Shown here in pieces: positions 51,592 through 60,737 of a stretch of 64,000 bases of DNA; within the stretch, counting starts at the first letter, position 1, and each line of letters opens with the position of its first letter. A program made the position numbers and the translations under genes. The notes under the pieces were generated by a model that had not been told where the DNA came from, searched no databases, and worked only from the letters and a program-made list of their open reading frames with translations. Origin of the DNA: Pseudooceanicola aestuarii (lineage in GTDB: Bacteria > Pseudomonadota > Alphaproteobacteria > Rhodobacterales > Rhodobacteraceae); contig NZ_JAAFZC010000004.1 of assembly GCF_010614805.1 (NCBI RefSeq), positions 62,001 to 126,000 of the forward strand, read 5' to 3'.

Positions 51592-53103
51592 ATGACATCG
51601 CCCTTGATCAAGGTTTCCGGCCTCTCCAAGGCCTTTGGCCCCACGCAGGCCCTGACGGACATGCAGCTGGACGGCCGGGCCGGGGAAATCCATGCCGTCA
51701 TGGGGGAGAACGGGGCCGGGAAATCCACCCTGATGAAGATCCTCTCCGGGGTTCATCGGCTGGATAGCGGCGACATCCGGCTGGACGGCAAGCCGGTCAG
51801 CTTTGCCACCCCGAGAGATGCCCAGGATGCGGGTATCTCCACCATCTTTCAGGAGTTTTCCCTGTTGCCCAACCTGTCGGTGCAGGAAAACCTGTTTCTT
51901 GGCAAACGCGGGCTGACAACCAGCGCGCAGCGTATCCGCTGCCTGGAGGTACTGACCCGGCTGAAGTTGAACGTCCCCCCCGAACGGGTGGTCGACGCGC
52001 TCAGCGTCGGAGAGCAGCAGATGGTCGAAATTGCCAAGGGCGTGCTTGCCGATGCCAGGGTCTTCATCTTCGACGAACCCACCGCCGCATTGGCCGCGCA
52101 GGAGGTCGAAACCCTGTTCGACCTGATCCGGCAACTGGCCCGCGAGGGGCGGACAGTCTTCTACGTGTCCCACCGGATGCCGGAGATCTTCACGATCTGC
52201 GACCGGATCACGGTGATGAAGGACGGACAATATGTCACCACCTTCAAGACGCGCGAAACCACTCATGACGCGGTGGTCGAAAGCATGGTCGGTCGCCCGC
52301 TGGAGGAGCTTTTCGCGCCCCGGGCCACCCGCACCGGCGACGTTCTGTTACAGGCCGACGGGCTACGCGGCGACGATGTCACAACGCCGCTCTCCCTATC
52401 CTTGAGGGCGGGGGAAATTGTCGGCCTTTCAGGTCTGGAGGGGCAGGGCCAGCAGGATATCTTGCGCCTTCTCGCCGGGTTTGTGCCAGCGCGCGGTGGC
52501 ACGCTTCGCCTGGGGGCGGAGAAGGTCGAACGCCACGACGCCCGCCGGCGCATCGCTCGCGGTCTCGGTTTTGTTCCGGAAAACCGCAAGGACGACGGGC
52601 TGTTCCCCTCATTGTCGATCCTCGCCAACATGGAAACCGGCCGCGCCGCGCCGCGCTCCGTTGGCACCTGGTTTGCCCGCCCCCGCGCCGCCGTGACCGA
52701 GGTGATGCGCCGCCTGGCCGTCAAGGCCGAAGCACCGGAACAGAACGTCATGCAATTGTCGGGCGGCAATCAGCAGAAAGTCGTGCTGGGCCGCTGGCTG
52801 GTCGCCGGCACCAGGGTCTTGCTGTGCGAGGAACCGACACGCGGCGTCGATGTCGGTGCCAAGCGGGAGATCTACCTGCGCCTGCGTGATTTCGCCGAGA
52901 AGGGCGGAACCGTCTTTGTCTCCTCGCGGGAGATGCCCGAACTGATCGGCCTGTGCGATCGTATTCTGGTGGTGCGAGAAGGCGCCATTTCCTCCGAAAT
53001 GGCCGCCAACGATGCGACGGAGGCGACGCTTCTGGCCGCAGCCATCCCCGGCCAGGACACCCTTTCTCAACCAGCCCCCAAGGAAACGGAGCATCCGGCA
53101 TGA
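51592..53103 (+). CDS. Ribose-type ABC ATPase (RbsA-like, two nucleotide-binding domains)
   Basis: A 503-residue duplicated ATPase. Domain 1 (about 5-235) has Walker A GENGAGKST and the signature-like LSVGEQQMVEIAKGVL. Domain 2 (about 245-485) has LSGGNQQKVVLGRWL and CEEPTRGVDVGAK. Start ATG 51592 is the family start (SPLIKVSGLSKAFGPTQ); the frame opens earlier to 51541. The stop overlaps the permease ATG by 4 bp. Confidence 0.93.
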   Translation: MTSPLIKVSGLSKAFGPTQALTDMQLDGRAGEIHAVMGENGAGKSTLMKILSGVHRLDSGDIRLDGKPVSFATPRDAQDAGISTIFQEFSLLPNLSVQENLFLGKRGLTTSAQRIRCLEVLTRLKLNVPPERVVDALSVGEQQMVEIAKGVLADARVFIFDEPTAALAAQEVETLFDLIRQLAREGRTVFYVSHRMPEIFTICDRITVMKDGQYVTTFKTRETTHDAVVESMVGRPLEELFAPRATRTGDVLLQADGLRGDDVTTPLSLSLRAGEIVGLSGLEGQGQQDILRLLAGFVPARGGTLRLGAEKVERHDARRRIARGLGFVPENRKDDGLFPSLSILANMETGRAAPRSVGTWFARPRAAVTEVMRRLAVKAEAPEQNVMQLSGGNQQKVVLGRWLVAGTRVLLCEEPTRGVDVGAKREIYLRLRDFAEKGGTVFVSSREMPELIGLCDRILVVREGAISSEMAANDATEATLLAAAIPGQDTLSQPAPKETEHPA

Positions 53104-54083
53104 GCGGTCCCGCTTCTTCCCCCTCTCCGCGTGCGGGCATTGCCAGCCGTTTCCGGCTGGATGCCCGATGGTATCGCCAGCGTGGCGCGGCATTGTCCGC
53201 CGTGACCTTCGGCGCGATTTTCATCCTGCTGGCGACGACATTGCCGGACAGCTTCCTGACACAGCGCAACTGGTCCAACCTGCTGGGCCAATTGCCGCCA
53301 TTGTTCATCGCCTCCCTGGGGCAGACCTTCGTATTGCTGGGCGCCGGGTTCGACCTGTCCGTGGGGTCGGTCATCAGTCTGACGTCGGCCATCCTGTCGC
53401 TGCCCTGGCATTGGTCGGCAACGATCCCGCTGGCCTTTGCCGCCGCCGTGACCGTCGGGCTTGTGAACGGTTGGGGCATCGTGAAGATCGGGGTGCATCC
53501 GATCATCATGACATTGGCCACCTCCTCCATCGTGCAGGGCATCGCCCTGACCATCCTGCCGGTTCCCGGCGGCAGCGCGCCCGCGCCGTTGCTGGCCATG
53601 GTCCAAGGGTCGGTGTTCGGTCTGCCGCCCGGATTGTTCTGGATCGTCCTGATGGGCGGGCTGGCCATCTACCTCATGCATGGCACCGGCTTTGGCCGGC
53701 AGCTCTCCGCGGTGGGGGCCAACCCCGACGCCGCCCGCCTTTCCGGTCTGCCGGCGACACGGATCCGCATCGGAACCTATGTCATCTCCGCCACCTGCGC
53801 GGCCATCGCCGGGCTGTACCTGACGGCCCGGCTCGCGTCGTCGGATCCCAATGTCGGGGCCGCTCTCGGGTTGGACAGCGTGCTGGGCGCCGCGCTTGGC
53901 GGGACGCTGCTATCGGGCGGGATCGGCGGACCCATCGGCACCGTCTTCGGGGTCGGGATCATCGGGTTGCTGAACAACGGCATGAATCTGGCCGGGATCT
54001 CTCCGTTCTACCAACATGTGGTGAAGGGCACGATGCTGATCGTCTCCGTCAGCCTGTTCCGTCGCAAGGAGGTCGGACTATGA
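53100..54083 (+). CDS. Ribose-type ABC permease 1 (RbsC-like)
   Basis: A 327-residue permease of about 9-10 membrane segments. It has GQTFVLLGAGFDLSVGSVISLTSA near residue 75 and LSAVGANPDAARLSGLPATRIRI near 205, both RbsC hallmarks. I chose ATG 53100, coupled to the ATPase stop; the frame extends earlier only as shadow. The locus has two different permeases, a heterodimer, unlike E. coli rbs. Confidence 0.92.
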   Translation: MSGPASSPSPRAGIASRFRLDARWYRQRGAALSAVTFGAIFILLATTLPDSFLTQRNWSNLLGQLPPLFIASLGQTFVLLGAGFDLSVGSVISLTSAILSLPWHWSATIPLAFAAAVTVGLVNGWGIVKIGVHPIIMTLATSSIVQGIALTILPVPGGSAPAPLLAMVQGSVFGLPPGLFWIVLMGGLAIYLMHGTGFGRQLSAVGANPDAARLSGLPATRIRIGTYVISATCAAIAGLYLTARLASSDPNVGAALGLDSVLGAALGGTLLSGGIGGPIGTVFGVGIIGLLNNGMNLAGISPFYQHVVKGTMLIVSVSLFRRKEVGL

Positions 54084-55054
54084 ACGCTGTGCCCCAGACC
54101 TCAGCCTTGCCGCGCCGCCGCCGCATCCTGCGCGTGATCGCCGGATGGCCACCCGCCTTCTGGGGCCTGATCGCGGTACTGGTCCTGGCAGCCTTTACCC
54201 AGCCACAATTCCTGTCCCTGCCCTTCCTCATGATCCTGTTGCGCCAGGCAGCGCCGCTTGGCATCGTCGCTCTGGGCCAGACCTTCACGGTGGCAAACCG
54301 ATCGCTGGACCTGTCGGTCGGCGCGGTGATCGCGCTGGTCAATATCCTGGTCTCCGACCGGATGTTCCTGGGTGCGCCCGCGGCGCTGCCAATCGCTGCG
54401 GCTCTGCTGGCAGGGCTATTGGTCGGGCTCGTCAACGGTATCCTGATCTCCGCGCTGCGGGCATCGGCCGTGGTCGTGACCCTGGGCACCGCCGCCGTGG
54501 TGACCGGCATCGGTTTCCTTGTGTCCGGGGGCGCGCCGGGCAACGCGATGAGCGCCACGATCAAGTACCTGGGCCGCGGACGGATCGACATGTTCCCCGT
54601 GTCCGGCCTGTTCTGGTTTGCCGCGGCGATCCTGTGCTGGGTCATCTTTCGCAAGCTGATCCTGGGCCGGTTCATCATGGCTGCCGGAGACAACCCGTCG
54701 GCGGCGGGCTACAACGGCATCCCGGTCAATCGGACGCTATTGATTTCTCATGTCCTGTCGGGGGGCTTTGCGGCCCTCGGCGGGCTGCTGCTGTCGGGGC
54801 TGATCGGCGTCGGATCGCTGGGGCTGGGCGCGGACTACGTCCTGAGCTCCATCGCGGCGGTCATCCTGGGCGGCGCGGTCTTCGGCGGCGGCGCGGGCGG
54901 CGCTGTGGGCACGGTGCTGGGCACCATGCTGCTGGTCATGATCCTGAATCTGCTGACCGTCTTCGGTATCAACGAAGCAGGGAAACTGGTGGTGCAGGGC
55001 CTCGTGATCGCCGCCGCCGCCATCATCTACCAGAAAAGCAGCCGCGCAGGATGA
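54080..55054 (+). CDS. Ribose-type ABC permease 2 (RbsC-like)
   Basis: A 324-residue permease with GQTFTVANRSLDLSVGAVIALVN and AAGDNPSAAGYNGIPVNRTLLI, matching the RbsC fold. AAGGAGG lies just before ATG 54080, which overlaps the preceding stop by 4 bp. It forms the channel with permease 1. Confidence 0.92.
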   Translation: MNAVPQTSALPRRRRILRVIAGWPPAFWGLIAVLVLAAFTQPQFLSLPFLMILLRQAAPLGIVALGQTFTVANRSLDLSVGAVIALVNILVSDRMFLGAPAALPIAAALLAGLLVGLVNGILISALRASAVVVTLGTAAVVTGIGFLVSGGAPGNAMSATIKYLGRGRIDMFPVSGLFWFAAAILCWVIFRKLILGRFIMAAGDNPSAAGYNGIPVNRTLLISHVLSGGFAALGGLLLSGLIGVGSLGLGADYVLSSIAAVILGGAVFGGGAGGAVGTVLGTMLLVMILNLLTVFGINEAGKLVVQGLVIAAAAIIYQKSSRAG

Positions 55055-56532
55055 ACGACGATGCGCTGGCCCTCGGGATCGATTTCGGCACCTCATCGGT
55101 CAAGGTCGTGGCCCTGTCACCGCGCGGCGATCTGGCGGGGGAGGCCGCCGCGCCCTACCCCACCCACCGGCCCGGACCGCATCGCGCCGAACAAGATCCG
55201 GCCGACTGGCTGCGCGCCCTCGCGGAGGTCATCGCCACGCTCGCCACGCGGGTTCGGCTGGCACGGGTTTCCGCCATCGGCCTGTCGGGTCAATTGAACG
55301 GGATCGTGCGCTGCGACGCCTCCGGAGCGCCGGCTGGGTCGGCTCTCACCTGGCTGGACCAACGCGCCGAGGAGGAGACCAATGCCCTCGACGCGACCTT
55401 TGGCAATGGTCTCTATGCGGTGACCGGCAACCGCGCCAATGGCATTGCGGTGGCGCCCAAGCTGCGGTGGCTGGCCAGTCATGACCCCCGCCCCGCCACA
55501 CGTGTGATGCAGGTCAAGGATTGGATCGGCCTGATCCTCACAGGCGTTCCACGTACCGAGCGGAACGAGGCCTCAGGCACCTTGCTGATGGATTTCGCCG
55601 GCAGCCACTGGGACGCGGCGCTGTGCGATTGGGCCGGTGTCACACCGGCGCAATTGTCACCCATCGGCACGGCAACCGACCTGCTGGGCCCGGTCACCGC
55701 AACGGCCGCCGCGCGGTTCGGTTTGCCGGAAGGGGTGCCCGTGGTGCTGGGCGCCGGCGACACCGGTGCGCTGGCGGTCGGCTGCGGAGCCTATGCCCCC
55801 GGTACGGTGGCCGTCACGCTGGGCACGGCAGGACATGTCGTCGCGGCCAGTCCCCGCCCCCCGGTGACCGAGGTGCGGGGCATGTGGCGGTCCGGCCACG
55901 TCACTCCGGATCGCGAATTGTGGCTGGGCCTGGTGCCCGCCGGGGCGCTGTCGATGGAATGGCTGCGCGATATCTTTGCCCTTGGCGGGGATCGTCCCGA
56001 CTTCGACACGCTGGAATCCGCCGCCGCCAACGTCGATCCCCTTGCGGTCGAAGCCATGTTCCTGCCGTTTCTCGCCGGGGCCGGGACGCCCTGGAACCAC
56101 CCCGCGCGGGCGGTTTTGTCGGGTCTGGATCTGACCCAGGGGCCCGGCCATCTGGTGCGCGCCGTGCAGACCGGCGTGGCTCATGCAGTCCGTGCCTCGC
56201 TGGAGGCCTTTGCCGGGGCCGGGCTGGAGATCAAGCAGGTTCGGCTGGCCGAAGGCGGCGCCCGGTCGCCGATCTGGTGCCAGTCCATCGCCGACGTGAC
56301 CGGCCGCCCGGTAGAGGTCCTGGCCCATGGCGACACTTCTGCCGTGGGGGCCGCCTTGCTGGCCTTTGCCGGCACGCAGACGGACCTGCCCCCTGCCGAG
56401 GCCCTGAACGGGTTCATCGCCCGGGCCGTGCGCCCTGTGCGCACCTATGCGCCCGACCCCGTCCACCACGCATTTCACGGCCGGCGCCATGCGCGGTTCC
56501 TGGCCCGTGCCACTCAGGAGATCGCCCCATGA
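55051..56532 (+). CDS. FGGY carbohydrate kinase (kinase 2)
   Basis: A 493-residue FGGY kinase. The first phosphate motif is LGIDFGTSSVKVVALS. QLNGIVRCDASG, the catalytic-Asp block VVLGAGDTGALAVGCG and the adenosine loop LAEGGARSPIWCQSIADVTGRPV follow the XylB/LyxK pattern. ATG 55051 overlaps the permease-2 stop. Lying between importer and aldolase, it should phosphorylate the imported sugar (acid) or a 2-keto-3-deoxy acid; the second would be unusual, since 2-keto-3-deoxygalactonate is normally phosphorylated by DgoK. Inference. Confidence 0.9.
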   Translation: MNDDALALGIDFGTSSVKVVALSPRGDLAGEAAAPYPTHRPGPHRAEQDPADWLRALAEVIATLATRVRLARVSAIGLSGQLNGIVRCDASGAPAGSALTWLDQRAEEETNALDATFGNGLYAVTGNRANGIAVAPKLRWLASHDPRPATRVMQVKDWIGLILTGVPRTERNEASGTLLMDFAGSHWDAALCDWAGVTPAQLSPIGTATDLLGPVTATAAARFGLPEGVPVVLGAGDTGALAVGCGAYAPGTVAVTLGTAGHVVAASPRPPVTEVRGMWRSGHVTPDRELWLGLVPAGALSMEWLRDIFALGGDRPDFDTLESAAANVDPLAVEAMFLPFLAGAGTPWNHPARAVLSGLDLTQGPGHLVRAVQTGVAHAVRASLEAFAGAGLEIKQVRLAEGGARSPIWCQSIADVTGRPVEVLAHGDTSAVGAALLAFAGTQTDLPPAEALNGFIARAVRPVRTYAPDPVHHAFHGRRHARFLARATQEIAP

Positions 56533-57131
56533 CACCCCCCGACATCGTCGCCATTCTCCGCGGCGTCACCCCCGAGACCATCGTACCGATCTGTGACGTG
56601 TTGATCGACGCAGGCATCCACACCATCGAAGTGCCGTTGAACTCACCCGATCCGTTCCGCTCCATCGAAGCGGCGGTGACGGCGCATGGCAGCCGGGCGC
56701 GCTTTGGTGCGGGTACCGTCCTGCGGCCCGAAGACGTGGACCGGGTGCGCGATTGCGGCGGCAAGTTGATCGTTTCGCCCAATGTCAACGTGTCGGTCAT
56801 CGCGCGCACCGTGACCCTGGGGCTCGCCAGCTTTCCCGGCGTGATGACCCCAAGCGAGGCCTTTAGCGCCCTCGGCGCTGGTGCCGATGCGCTGAAACTG
56901 TTTCCGGGCGAGATCATCGGCCCGCGCGGACTCGCCGCGATGAAGGCCGTCCTGCCGGTGGGTACGCGTCTATATGCGGTGGGTGGCGTAACGGCGCGCA
57001 ACATCCCCGATTGGGTCGCCGCCGGAGCCCAGGGCGTCGGAATCGGCTCTGCCCTGTTCCAGGTCGGTGACACGGCCGCCGACACCCGCGAACGGGTCGC
57101 CACGCTGGACCTGACCGGCCGCACCGCGTGA
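56529..57131 (+). CDS. dgoA: KDPGal-type aldolase (DgoA-like)
   Basis: A 200-residue class I aldolase. Its start IVAILRGVTPETIVPICDVLIDAG and the block TIEVPLNSPDPF match DgoA (2-dehydro-3-deoxy-6-phosphogalactonate aldolase) more closely than KDPG aldolase Eda. The Schiff-base Lys is K123 (ALKLFPGE) and the catalytic Glu E34, the same 89-residue spacing as E. coli DgoA. It would split a 2-keto-3-deoxy-6-phospho acid into pyruvate and an aldehyde phosphate. ATG overlaps the kinase-2 stop; last gene of the operon. Confidence 0.9.
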   Translation: MTPPDIVAILRGVTPETIVPICDVLIDAGIHTIEVPLNSPDPFRSIEAAVTAHGSRARFGAGTVLRPEDVDRVRDCGGKLIVSPNVNVSVIARTVTLGLASFPGVMTPSEAFSALGAGADALKLFPGEIIGPRGLAAMKAVLPVGTRLYAVGGVTARNIPDWVAAGAQGVGIGSALFQVGDTAADTRERVATLDLTGRTA

Positions 57132-57226
57132 ATGCCGCGCATCCGGGACCGGATCGTCAGGCCCGCGATGGACGGACCTCGCACCAACAGGGCAACGCGG
57201 TCCGATGGGCCGGGTGTGTCGAACCC

Positions 57227-58201
57227 TCACGCTCCCGGTTCCGCCCCTTCCCGCGACGCCCATGTCTCGCTCAGGAAGGTGGCGATTGTCTCATGGGCGG
57301 CGGCGGCATCATCCACCAGACCCAGCAGGCCGACAAAGCCGTGGATCATACCCGCGTATTCCACATATCGCACCGGCACACCGGCTGTGCGCAGCTGGTT
57401 GGCGTAGTCAAAGCCGTCGTCGCGCAGCACGTCGCATTCGGCAGTGACGATCAGCGCGGGGGGCAGATCCGACGTCAGCACCGCGTTGCGGGGACAAGCG
57501 CGCCAGTCGTCGCGGCGCGCCGGATCGGGCAGGTAGCGCTCCATGAACCAGGTCATGGTATCGTCTTCCAGCGCGCCATAACCCTTGGCATAGGTGCGCG
57601 ACGACGCGGTGCCGCCACGATAATCCGTCACCGGGTAGATCAGAACCTGCGCCGCCACCGCGAAATCTGACGCGTCCTGCGCCATCAGGGCGACCACCGC
57701 TGCCAGGTTCCCGCCCGCGCTGTCGCCGCAGACCACCAGCCGATCGGCATCGACCCGCAGCGCCCGCGCCTGCGCGGCCACCCAGCGGGCAGCATCGAAA
57801 CTGTCGTGTACGGCGGCGGGGAACGGATGCTCCGGCCCCATCCGGTAATCGACGGAAACCAGCGTGCAGCCGGTTGCCTGCGCCAGGTGGCGCGCCAGCA
57901 GGTCATGGGTGTCGAGGCTGCAAATGACGTGACCGCCGCCGTGGTAATAGACGATCACCGGCGCGGCCTCGGCCTGCGTGGGACGGTAGATCCGCACCGG
58001 TACATGGCCGAACCCCGGCCCGGTGGAGGTCTCCTGTACCTCGGCCATCTCCGGCGCCGAGTAGACCTGCCGCCGGGCGGCGGCCTGGGCCTCCGCCTGG
58101 GCGCGGGCGGCGGCGACTTCCATGTCCTGGACCTTTTGCAAGTTCAGGGCGGCAAGGCCGTCCAGCAGGGCACGAACCTGGGGGTGAAGATCATCGGGCA
58201 T
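57227..58201 (-). CDS. HSL-family alpha/beta hydrolase (esterase/lactonase)
   Basis: A 324-residue hydrolase of the hormone-sensitive lipase family. Oxyanion motif YYHGGGHV, nucleophile Ser in CGDSAGGN, Asp in ECDVLRDDG and His in GMIHGF are all present. ATG 58201 has AAGGAC upstream; an in-frame extension to 58258 is less likely. It is the last gene of the BVMO-SDR-GMC run on the minus strand, where it could open the lactone or ester produced by the BVMO. Confidence 0.9.
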   Translation of the reverse strand: MPDDLHPQVRALLDGLAALNLQKVQDMEVAAARAQAEAQAAARRQVYSAPEMAEVQETSTGPGFGHVPVRIYRPTQAEAAPVIVYYHGGGHVICSLDTHDLLARHLAQATGCTLVSVDYRMGPEHPFPAAVHDSFDAARWVAAQARALRVDADRLVVCGDSAGGNLAAVVALMAQDASDFAVAAQVLIYPVTDYRGGTASSRTYAKGYGALEDDTMTWFMERYLPDPARRDDWRACPRNAVLTSDLPPALIVTAECDVLRDDGFDYANQLRTAGVPVRYVEYAGMIHGFVGLLGLVDDAAAAHETIATFLSETWASREGAEPGA

Positions 58202-58285
58202 GGTCTCTGTCCTTTTCGGATCGGGGCTGTGGCACCGGGATCGCCGGTTCGGCGCCACGGATCAAGGGGTGCCTTCGGCCACGAC

Positions 58286-59905
58286 TCAGGCGGCGTTGCT
58301 GCTGTCCCTTGCGTTCTGCAACAACATGTCGGCGGCCTTTTCGGCGATCATGATGGTGGGGGCGTTGGTGTTGCCGCTGACCAGCTGCGGCATCACGGAG
58401 GCATCGACCACCAGCAGCCCTTCCACCCCGCGCACCCGCAGGCGCGGATCGACGACAGCCATGGCGTCTCCGGCCGGCCCCATCCGGCAGGAGCCGCCGG
58501 CGTGGAAATTGCTGCCCCCCGTCTCGCGGGCGAAGGCTTCGAATTCCGCGTCGGTTCGCACTTCGGCACCGGGCAGCATCTCCGAATGAAAGAACGGCTG
58601 AATCGGCGCGGTCTGCATCAGCGCGCGGGCGAATTTCATCGCGCGCACCGCAGCGTGGCAATCGGCGGTGGTGCCCAGGATATTGGTGCGAATCGCCGGC
58701 GCATCGCGTGGATCCGCGCTGCGGGCATGGACAGAGCCACGACTTTCGGGGCGCAGCAGCGTCGGACCCAGCGTGATGCCCGGATGATCGTCCAGCCGCC
58801 GGTCCTGCATGGAGGCATAGGTGCCCGGAAACACCTGCAAATGCGCATCCGGGGTGGCCAGGTCCGGGCGGGTGCGGAAGAATGCGTTGACGGGATTGGT
58901 CGGGCTGGCCAGCACCCCGCGCCCGGTGGTGACATAGCGCATCCCCTCGGCCAGCGCGCGCAGACCGCGCGTGCGTTCGTTGAACGTGCCGGGCCTGCCT
59001 TTCAACCGCCAGCGCAGGCGGAACACCTGGTGATCCTGCAATCCCTCGCCGACGCCGGGCAGGTGGTGCACCACCGCAACGCCCAGATCGCGCAGCCGGT
59101 CGGCATCGCCGATGCCCGACAGCTCCAGCATCTGCGGCGAACCGTAGACCCCCCCGCACAGGATGACGGCGGCGCCGGCCTGGGCCTCCACCGTCCTGCC
59201 ACCCTGAAGATAGCGGATGCCGCTGGCGCGTTTGCCGGTGAACATCACCCGTGCCACCTGGGCGCGGGTCTGCACATCCAGATTGGGCCGCGACCGCGCC
59301 GGTTTCAGGAACGCCTCCGCCGTGCTGGCCCGCCGGCCACGCCGCATGGTCACCTGCGCCAGGCCGATCCCGTCCTGCGCGGCGCCGTTGAAATCGCGAT
59401 TGAACGGCAGGCCCATGTCCTGCCCCGCCGCGATCATGGCGCGGCTGATCGGCGTGATCTCGGACTGGTCCGACACTGTCAGCGGGCCGCCGGTGCCGTG
59501 AAAGGGATCGCTGCCGCGCGTGTTGTCCTCGGACTTGCGGAAATAGGGCAACACGTCGTCATAGGACCAGCCGGAACATCCCATCTGGGCCCACATGTCG
59601 TAATCGCTGCGCTGGCCGCGCATGTAGATCATCCCGTTGATGGAGCTGGACCCGCCCAGCACCTTGCCCCGCGGCAGAAATTCGCGCCGGTCATGGGCGT
59701 GCGGCTCGGCCTCGCTTTCGAAACACCAGTTGAGACGGGGATTGGTCAGTACCTTGCCGAAGCCCAGCGGGATCTTCAGCCAGATGTTGCGGTCCTCGGG
59801 GCCGGCCTCCAGCAGCAGCACCCGCGTCGCGGGATCGGCGGACAGGCGGTTGGCCAGGACGCATCCGGCCGAGCCGGCACCGGCAATAATGTAATCGTAA
59901 CGCAT
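58286..59905 (-). CDS. GMC oxidoreductase (FAD-dependent alcohol dehydrogenase)
   Basis: A 539-residue choline-dehydrogenase/glucose-oxidase family enzyme. The FAD motif YIIAGAGSAGCVLANRLS, PRGKVLGGSSSINGMIYMRG and the catalytic-histidine block HAGGSCRMG are visible, as is the C-terminal VSGNTNAPTIMIAEKAADML. It should oxidise an alcohol to aldehyde or ketone with a membrane or soluble acceptor. No signal peptide. It follows the SDR genes on the same strand. Confidence 0.9.
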   Translation of the reverse strand: MRYDYIIAGAGSAGCVLANRLSADPATRVLLLEAGPEDRNIWLKIPLGFGKVLTNPRLNWCFESEAEPHAHDRREFLPRGKVLGGSSSINGMIYMRGQRSDYDMWAQMGCSGWSYDDVLPYFRKSEDNTRGSDPFHGTGGPLTVSDQSEITPISRAMIAAGQDMGLPFNRDFNGAAQDGIGLAQVTMRRGRRASTAEAFLKPARSRPNLDVQTRAQVARVMFTGKRASGIRYLQGGRTVEAQAGAAVILCGGVYGSPQMLELSGIGDADRLRDLGVAVVHHLPGVGEGLQDHQVFRLRWRLKGRPGTFNERTRGLRALAEGMRYVTTGRGVLASPTNPVNAFFRTRPDLATPDAHLQVFPGTYASMQDRRLDDHPGITLGPTLLRPESRGSVHARSADPRDAPAIRTNILGTTADCHAAVRAMKFARALMQTAPIQPFFHSEMLPGAEVRTDAEFEAFARETGGSNFHAGGSCRMGPAGDAMAVVDPRLRVRGVEGLLVVDASVMPQLVSGNTNAPTIMIAEKAADMLLQNARDSSNAA

Positions 59906-59966
59906 CAGCGGAATATCCTGAAAAGAATGAAGCCAGATCCGGCAACCACCTGCCGGACACGGACGG

Positions 59967-60713
59967 TCAGGCGATCAACGCCCCGCCGTCGACATGCACT
60001 TCGGTCCCGGTCATGAACGACGCCTGGTCAGAGGCCAGGAAAACGACGACATTCGCGATCTCGGAGGGGTCGGCGAACCGGCCCAGCGGCAAGCGCGCCA
60101 ATCGATCCTCCCGCGATCCGGGGCGGGCCACGGCGGCCTGCGCCATCGCCGTCTCCACCATGCCGGGATGGACGGAATTGCAACGGATGTTGTCCGGCGC
60201 ACCGATCAGGGCGACCGATTTCGTCATCAGCCGTACCGCCCCCTTGGACGCCGCATATTGCGCCGAGCGCCCGCCACTGATTCCCGCCATGGAGGACAGG
60301 TTGACGATGGCGCCACCACCCCGGCCGCGCATGCTGGCCATGACCGCGCGGGTGCCCAGGAATGGGCCCTTGGCGTTGATCGCCATGGTCAGATCCCAGG
60401 CTGCTTCGCTGAGCTCCTCCAGCGGCGACATGTCAAGGATCCCGGCATTGTTCACCAGTATGTCGACCCCGCCGTGGGCGCGCGTCATGGCCTGCACCAC
60501 CCGGTCCCAATCGCCGGTCCGGGTGACGTCCAGATCGTGGGCCGCGGCCCGACCGCCAGTGGCGGACAACTCGGCCGCCAGGGCCTGTGCCGCCGGGGTG
60601 TCGACATCGCCGATGCCCACGATGGCCCCTTCGGCCACGAAACGGCGCACCACTGCGGCGCCGATCCCCTGTCCGCCCCCCGTCACCAGAACGACCTTGT
60701 CCGCCAGGTTCAT
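59967..60713 (-). CDS. SDR family oxidoreductase 2
   Basis: A 248-residue classical short-chain dehydrogenase: TGGGQGIG cofactor motif, NNAG, catalytic Ser in NLSSMAG, YAASK and the C-terminal HVDGG. It ends in a usual helical tail. NAD(P)-dependent alcohol/ketone interconversion is expected. It starts 24 bp after SDR 1, so both are in one transcript. Confidence 0.92.
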   Translation of the reverse strand: MNLADKVVLVTGGGQGIGAAVVRRFVAEGAIVGIGDVDTPAAQALAAELSATGGRAAAHDLDVTRTGDWDRVVQAMTRAHGGVDILVNNAGILDMSPLEELSEAAWDLTMAINAKGPFLGTRAVMASMRGRGGGAIVNLSSMAGISGGRSAQYAASKGAVRLMTKSVALIGAPDNIRCNSVHPGMVETAMAQAAVARPGSREDRLARLPLGRFADPSEIANVVVFLASDQASFMTGTEVHVDGGALIA

Positions 60714-60737
60714 GCCCGTCTCCCCCTTGCCATCGTG

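Noticed and set aside
53012..57131. Apparent 536-795 residue frames extending upstream of permease 2, kinase 2 and aldolase
   Set aside because: Frames stay open upstream, but family starts with ATGA overlaps and ribosome sites at 54080, 55051 and 56529 are clearly better; no fusion proteins.
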